From: Bog-756 sp963837805
Lineage (GTDB): Bacteria > Actinomycetota > Acidimicrobiia > Acidimicrobiales > RAAP-2
Direction: 5' to 3'
DNA length: 64,000 bases
Assembly: GCA_963837805.1 (NCBI GenBank)
Contig: CAWIOU010000044.1
Span: 238,941 to 302,940, forward strand
Part shown: positions 62,082-64,000 of the stretch, piece after piece
Numbering within the stretch: the first letter of the stretch is position 1
How the letters are laid out: every line of letters starts with the position of its first letter
Notes under the pieces: generated by a model
Databases searched by the model: none
Seen by the model: only the letters and a program-made list of their open reading frames with translations
What the model was told of the DNA's origin: nothing
Position numbers and translations under genes: made by a program

Positions 62082-63461
62082 TCAGCTGTTCTTGGGAAGC
62101 TCGGAGAAGGGGGTGTTGCGATCGGCTCCGGCTTCCTTCGGGAGCCCGAGCACCCGCTCGCCGATGATGTTGCGCTGGATCTGATCGGTTCCCCCGTAGA
62201 TGGAGGGCGCCGGTGACAGGAGGGCCAGCTCGGTGACCATGACGGTGCGGGGGCTTCCGGTGGCCTTCACCAACTCCTTCCGCCCGGCTTCGTCGTAGGC
62301 GTGAAGCATGCCGCCGGCTCCGACGATCCGCAGTCCGAGATCGCGGGACAGCCTGATGATCTGGCTCATCGACAGCTTGGCGATGTTGGGCATGCCGGGT
62401 ATGTCCTTACCCGACTGCTTGGCCGCCTTGAGACGGAGCGCATTGAACCGACCGAGCTCGCCGAGCGTGTAGAGGCGGGCGAGGTCCTGGCGGATGAGCG
62501 GATCGGATCCTGATGCCGTGCCCTTGGCCAGTGTGATCATCAGATCGGCCCCGCCCGACATCAAGCCCAGGGCGCCCGATTCACTGTCGCCCCCGGCGTC
62601 ATCCTCCGGCTTCGAGGTCGATCCGTTGCGCCCGGCTCCGGCCCGTCGGCCGCCTCCCCGGGCAACGAAGTCCCCGGCCCGGCGGTGGAGGTGACCGGCA
62701 ACCGTGCCCGGGAGTGCGCCGGAGCTCATGGGCGACCCGGCTCCGGACCCGAGGCCGGCCCGTTCGTTCATGAGCGTGGTGTTGGCCACCGCCCACCCGT
62801 GGTTCTCGCCGCCGATCACCGCATCGTCTCCCACCCGGGCGTCGGTCATGAAGACCTCGTTGAACAGGGCGCGTCCGGTCATCTCGCGGAGGGGGCGGAC
62901 CTCGACTCCGGGTTGGTGCATGGGAAAGGCGAAGTAGGTGATGCCCTGATGCTTGGGTACGTCGGGATCGGTCCGGGCCAGGAGCATGCCCAGGTCGGCA
63001 TAGTGTCCCCCCGAGGTCCAGACCTTCTGGCCGTTGACGATCCATTCGTCGCCGTCGCGTACGGCCCGGGTCTGCAGGCCGGCCAGATCGGAACCGGCAG
63101 CCGGCTCGCTGAACAGCTGGCACCACGACTGACGGCCGGTCACGATGTCCCGCACGTAGGTGTCGATCTGCCGGCGGGTCCCGTGGGTCACGATGGTGGG
63201 CGCGGCCAGCAGGAGCCCGAGTCCGGCCGGGGGGCCGAGGGCACCGGCGGCGGCGATCCGCTGCTGCACCCGGAGTCCGTCGGCCCGTGACACCCCCCGG
63301 CCGTAGGAATCGGCGGGGAGCGTCGGCGCCGACCAGCCGGCGAGGCCCAGTCGCTCCCACCATTCGGCGACCGTGCTCTCCGGATCCCAGTTGTCGGACA
63401 ACCAATCATCCAGCTCGTCCAGCAGCGGATCGGCGGTAGCGGTCGTGGGCATCGTGGTCAT
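62082..63461 (-). CDS. Acyl-CoA dehydrogenase with hydrophilic insertion
   Basis: 459 residues. Motifs: WCQLFSEPAAGSDLAGL, NGQKVWTSGGHYAD, NHGWAVANTTLMNERAGLG, and IYGGTDQIQRNIIGERVLGLP. An insertion of about 55 residues near 240-295 is rich in Gly, Arg, Asp and Ser, unusual for the family and of unknown role. The YGGTDQIQR ending has Gly instead of the MCAD Glu. It is the first gene of the operon 58836-63461. ATG at 63461; the divergent SDR begins about 150 bases away. Confidence 0.86.
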   Translation of the reverse strand: MTTMPTTATADPLLDELDDWLSDNWDPESTVAEWWERLGLAGWSAPTLPADSYGRGVSRADGLRVQQRIAAAGALGPPAGLGLLLAAPTIVTHGTRRQIDTYVRDIVTGRQSWCQLFSEPAAGSDLAGLQTRAVRDGDEWIVNGQKVWTSGGHYADLGMLLARTDPDVPKHQGITYFAFPMHQPGVEVRPLREMTGRALFNEVFMTDARVGDDAVIGGENHGWAVANTTLMNERAGLGSGAGSPMSSGALPGTVAGHLHRRAGDFVARGGGRRAGAGRNGSTSKPEDDAGGDSESGALGLMSGGADLMITLAKGTASGSDPLIRQDLARLYTLGELGRFNALRLKAAKQSGKDIPGMPNIAKLSMSQIIRLSRDLGLRIVGAGGMLHAYDEAGRKELVKATGSPRTVMVTELALLSPAPSIYGGTDQIQRNIIGERVLGLPKEAGADRNTPFSELPKNS

Positions 63462-63614
63462 CGTGTTTCACCTCCCGATCAGCATGCTCCGGCAGATGGT
63501 GCGACGGAACTACCCCTCCCCCGAGCGTGGCATGGTGACATCCGACGGTACCATTCGACGGCATCGGGGCGCTCGGTTCCGGTGCACCGGGCGCGGAGCG
63601 AGGACTGCTGCACC

Positions 63615-64000
63615 ATGAACCCACAACGGCCCACCGACGTCACCCCGATCGGTGACTGGAACCGGCTCCTCGACGGACGGGTGGCGGTGGTCACCGGCGG
63701 CGGGGACGGGATCGGCGGGGCCATTTCGAGACTGTTCGCCGAGCATGGCGCACTGGTCGAGATCGCCGAAGTGGACGAGTACCGGGCGACACGGACGCGC
63801 CAGGCCATCGACGACGAGGGCGGCACGGCCCGAACCCACATCGTCGACGTCACCGTGGCCGCCGACGTCGACCGGCTGGCCTCCGCCGTCCTCGCCGAGC
63901 ACGGCCGTGTCGACATCCTGGTCAACAATGTCGGGGACTATCGCCCCTCGGTCCGCTTCGAGAACTCGACGCCCGATTCGTGGAAGGCCATGTACGACAT
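63615..64000 (+). CDS. Short-chain dehydrogenase/reductase, N-terminal part
   Basis: The gene runs past the window end. The 128 visible codons contain VAVVTGGGDGIGGAISRLFAE (cofactor loop, given as one motif of the Rossmann fold), VDVTVAADVDRLA and VDILVNNVGDYRP. The catalytic Tyr/Lys are outside the window. ATG at 63615 begins MNPQRPTDVTPIGDWNRLLDG, a leader seen in actinobacterial SDRs. Divergent from the acyl-CoA dehydrogenase operon; the 150-base gap should hold both promoters. Confidence 0.8.
   Translation, partial: MNPQRPTDVTPIGDWNRLLDGRVAVVTGGGDGIGGAISRLFAEHGALVEIAEVDEYRATRTRQAIDDEGGTARTHIVDVTVAADVDRLASAVLAEHGRVDILVNNVGDYRPSVRFENSTPDSWKAMYD

Overview
The window is GC-rich DNA (close to 70 percent by eye), densely packed, with frequent GTG starts and many start/stop overlaps of the ATGA or GTGA type. 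Its content is catabolic: acyl-CoA dehydrogenases, acyl-CoA ligases, crotonases, SDRs, an SCP-x-type thiolase and a P450. It also carries actinobacterial hallmarks: a LexA box of the CGAAC-N4-GTTCG type, a standalone LigD polymerase domain, ECF transporters, and a surface protein with tandem YWLVASDGGIFSFGDA-like repeats. I infer a soil or freshwater actinobacterium, most likely of class Acidimicrobiia. No rRNA, tRNA, IS element or CRISPR array was seen.

Layout. 1-6.8 kb: end of a flavin monooxygenase, a two-module SDR, an amidohydrolase and a crotonase on the plus strand, facing an aldehyde dehydrogenase and an SDR. 6.9-17.4 kb: minus-strand acyl-CoA catabolism (acyl-CoA dehydrogenase, TetR regulator, then a six-gene operon of two acyl-CoA ligases, a crotonase, an HMG-CoA-synthase-like/DUF35 fusion, a thiolase and an acyl-CoA dehydrogenase). 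17.5-23.3 kb: amidohydrolase, an adjacent acyl-CoA dehydrogenase pair, a P450 and a crotonase. 23.4-27.8 kb: a thioredoxin-fold protein, a MurD ligase translationally coupled to a MurL-type L-Glu epimerase, and a SixA-like phosphatase. 27.8-34.5 kb: a MacAB-like efflux set with two membrane-fusion adaptors and a glycine-rich lipoprotein. 34.7-44 kb: aldo/keto reductases, a DsbA-fold protein, a cation/proton antiporter, a histone-deacetylase-fold hydrolase, a biotin-carrier/carboxyltransferase fusion, a flavin oxidoreductase and a LigD-type polymerase.

44-52 kb holds the most interesting part. First comes an encapsulated-ferritin-like protein that ends in an encapsulin targeting peptide but has no encapsulin gene beside it. 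Next is an AlkB dioxygenase with a LexA box in front of it. Then a cobalamin riboswitch precedes a five-part module: a secreted alpha-toroid protein with a repeat tail, a membrane-anchored secreted protein with a transcobalamin-C-terminal-like motif, and an ECF transporter (EcfT fused in frame to a double ATPase, plus an S component). I read this as a riboswitch-controlled bacterial B12 capture-and-import system that resembles intrinsic factor split over two proteins.

52-64 kb: a front-end-type desaturase, a DMT transporter, a secreted esterase-like lipoprotein, a GlxA/DJ-1 regulator pair, an alpha/beta hydrolase divergent from a TetR regulator with a palindromic operator, a four-gene overlapping operon (acyl-CoA dehydrogenase, SDR, diiron protein, class-C beta-lactamase-fold hydrolase), and the start of a further SDR.

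Quality note. At least 30 single-base frameshifts interrupt otherwise well conserved proteins. They all lie in 0-6.7 kb and 20.7-38.7 kb; no gene in 38.7-64 kb is visibly broken. Some occur as compensating pairs inside one gene. I treat them as sequence or assembly errors and annotate the affected genes as whole genes, giving the positions.
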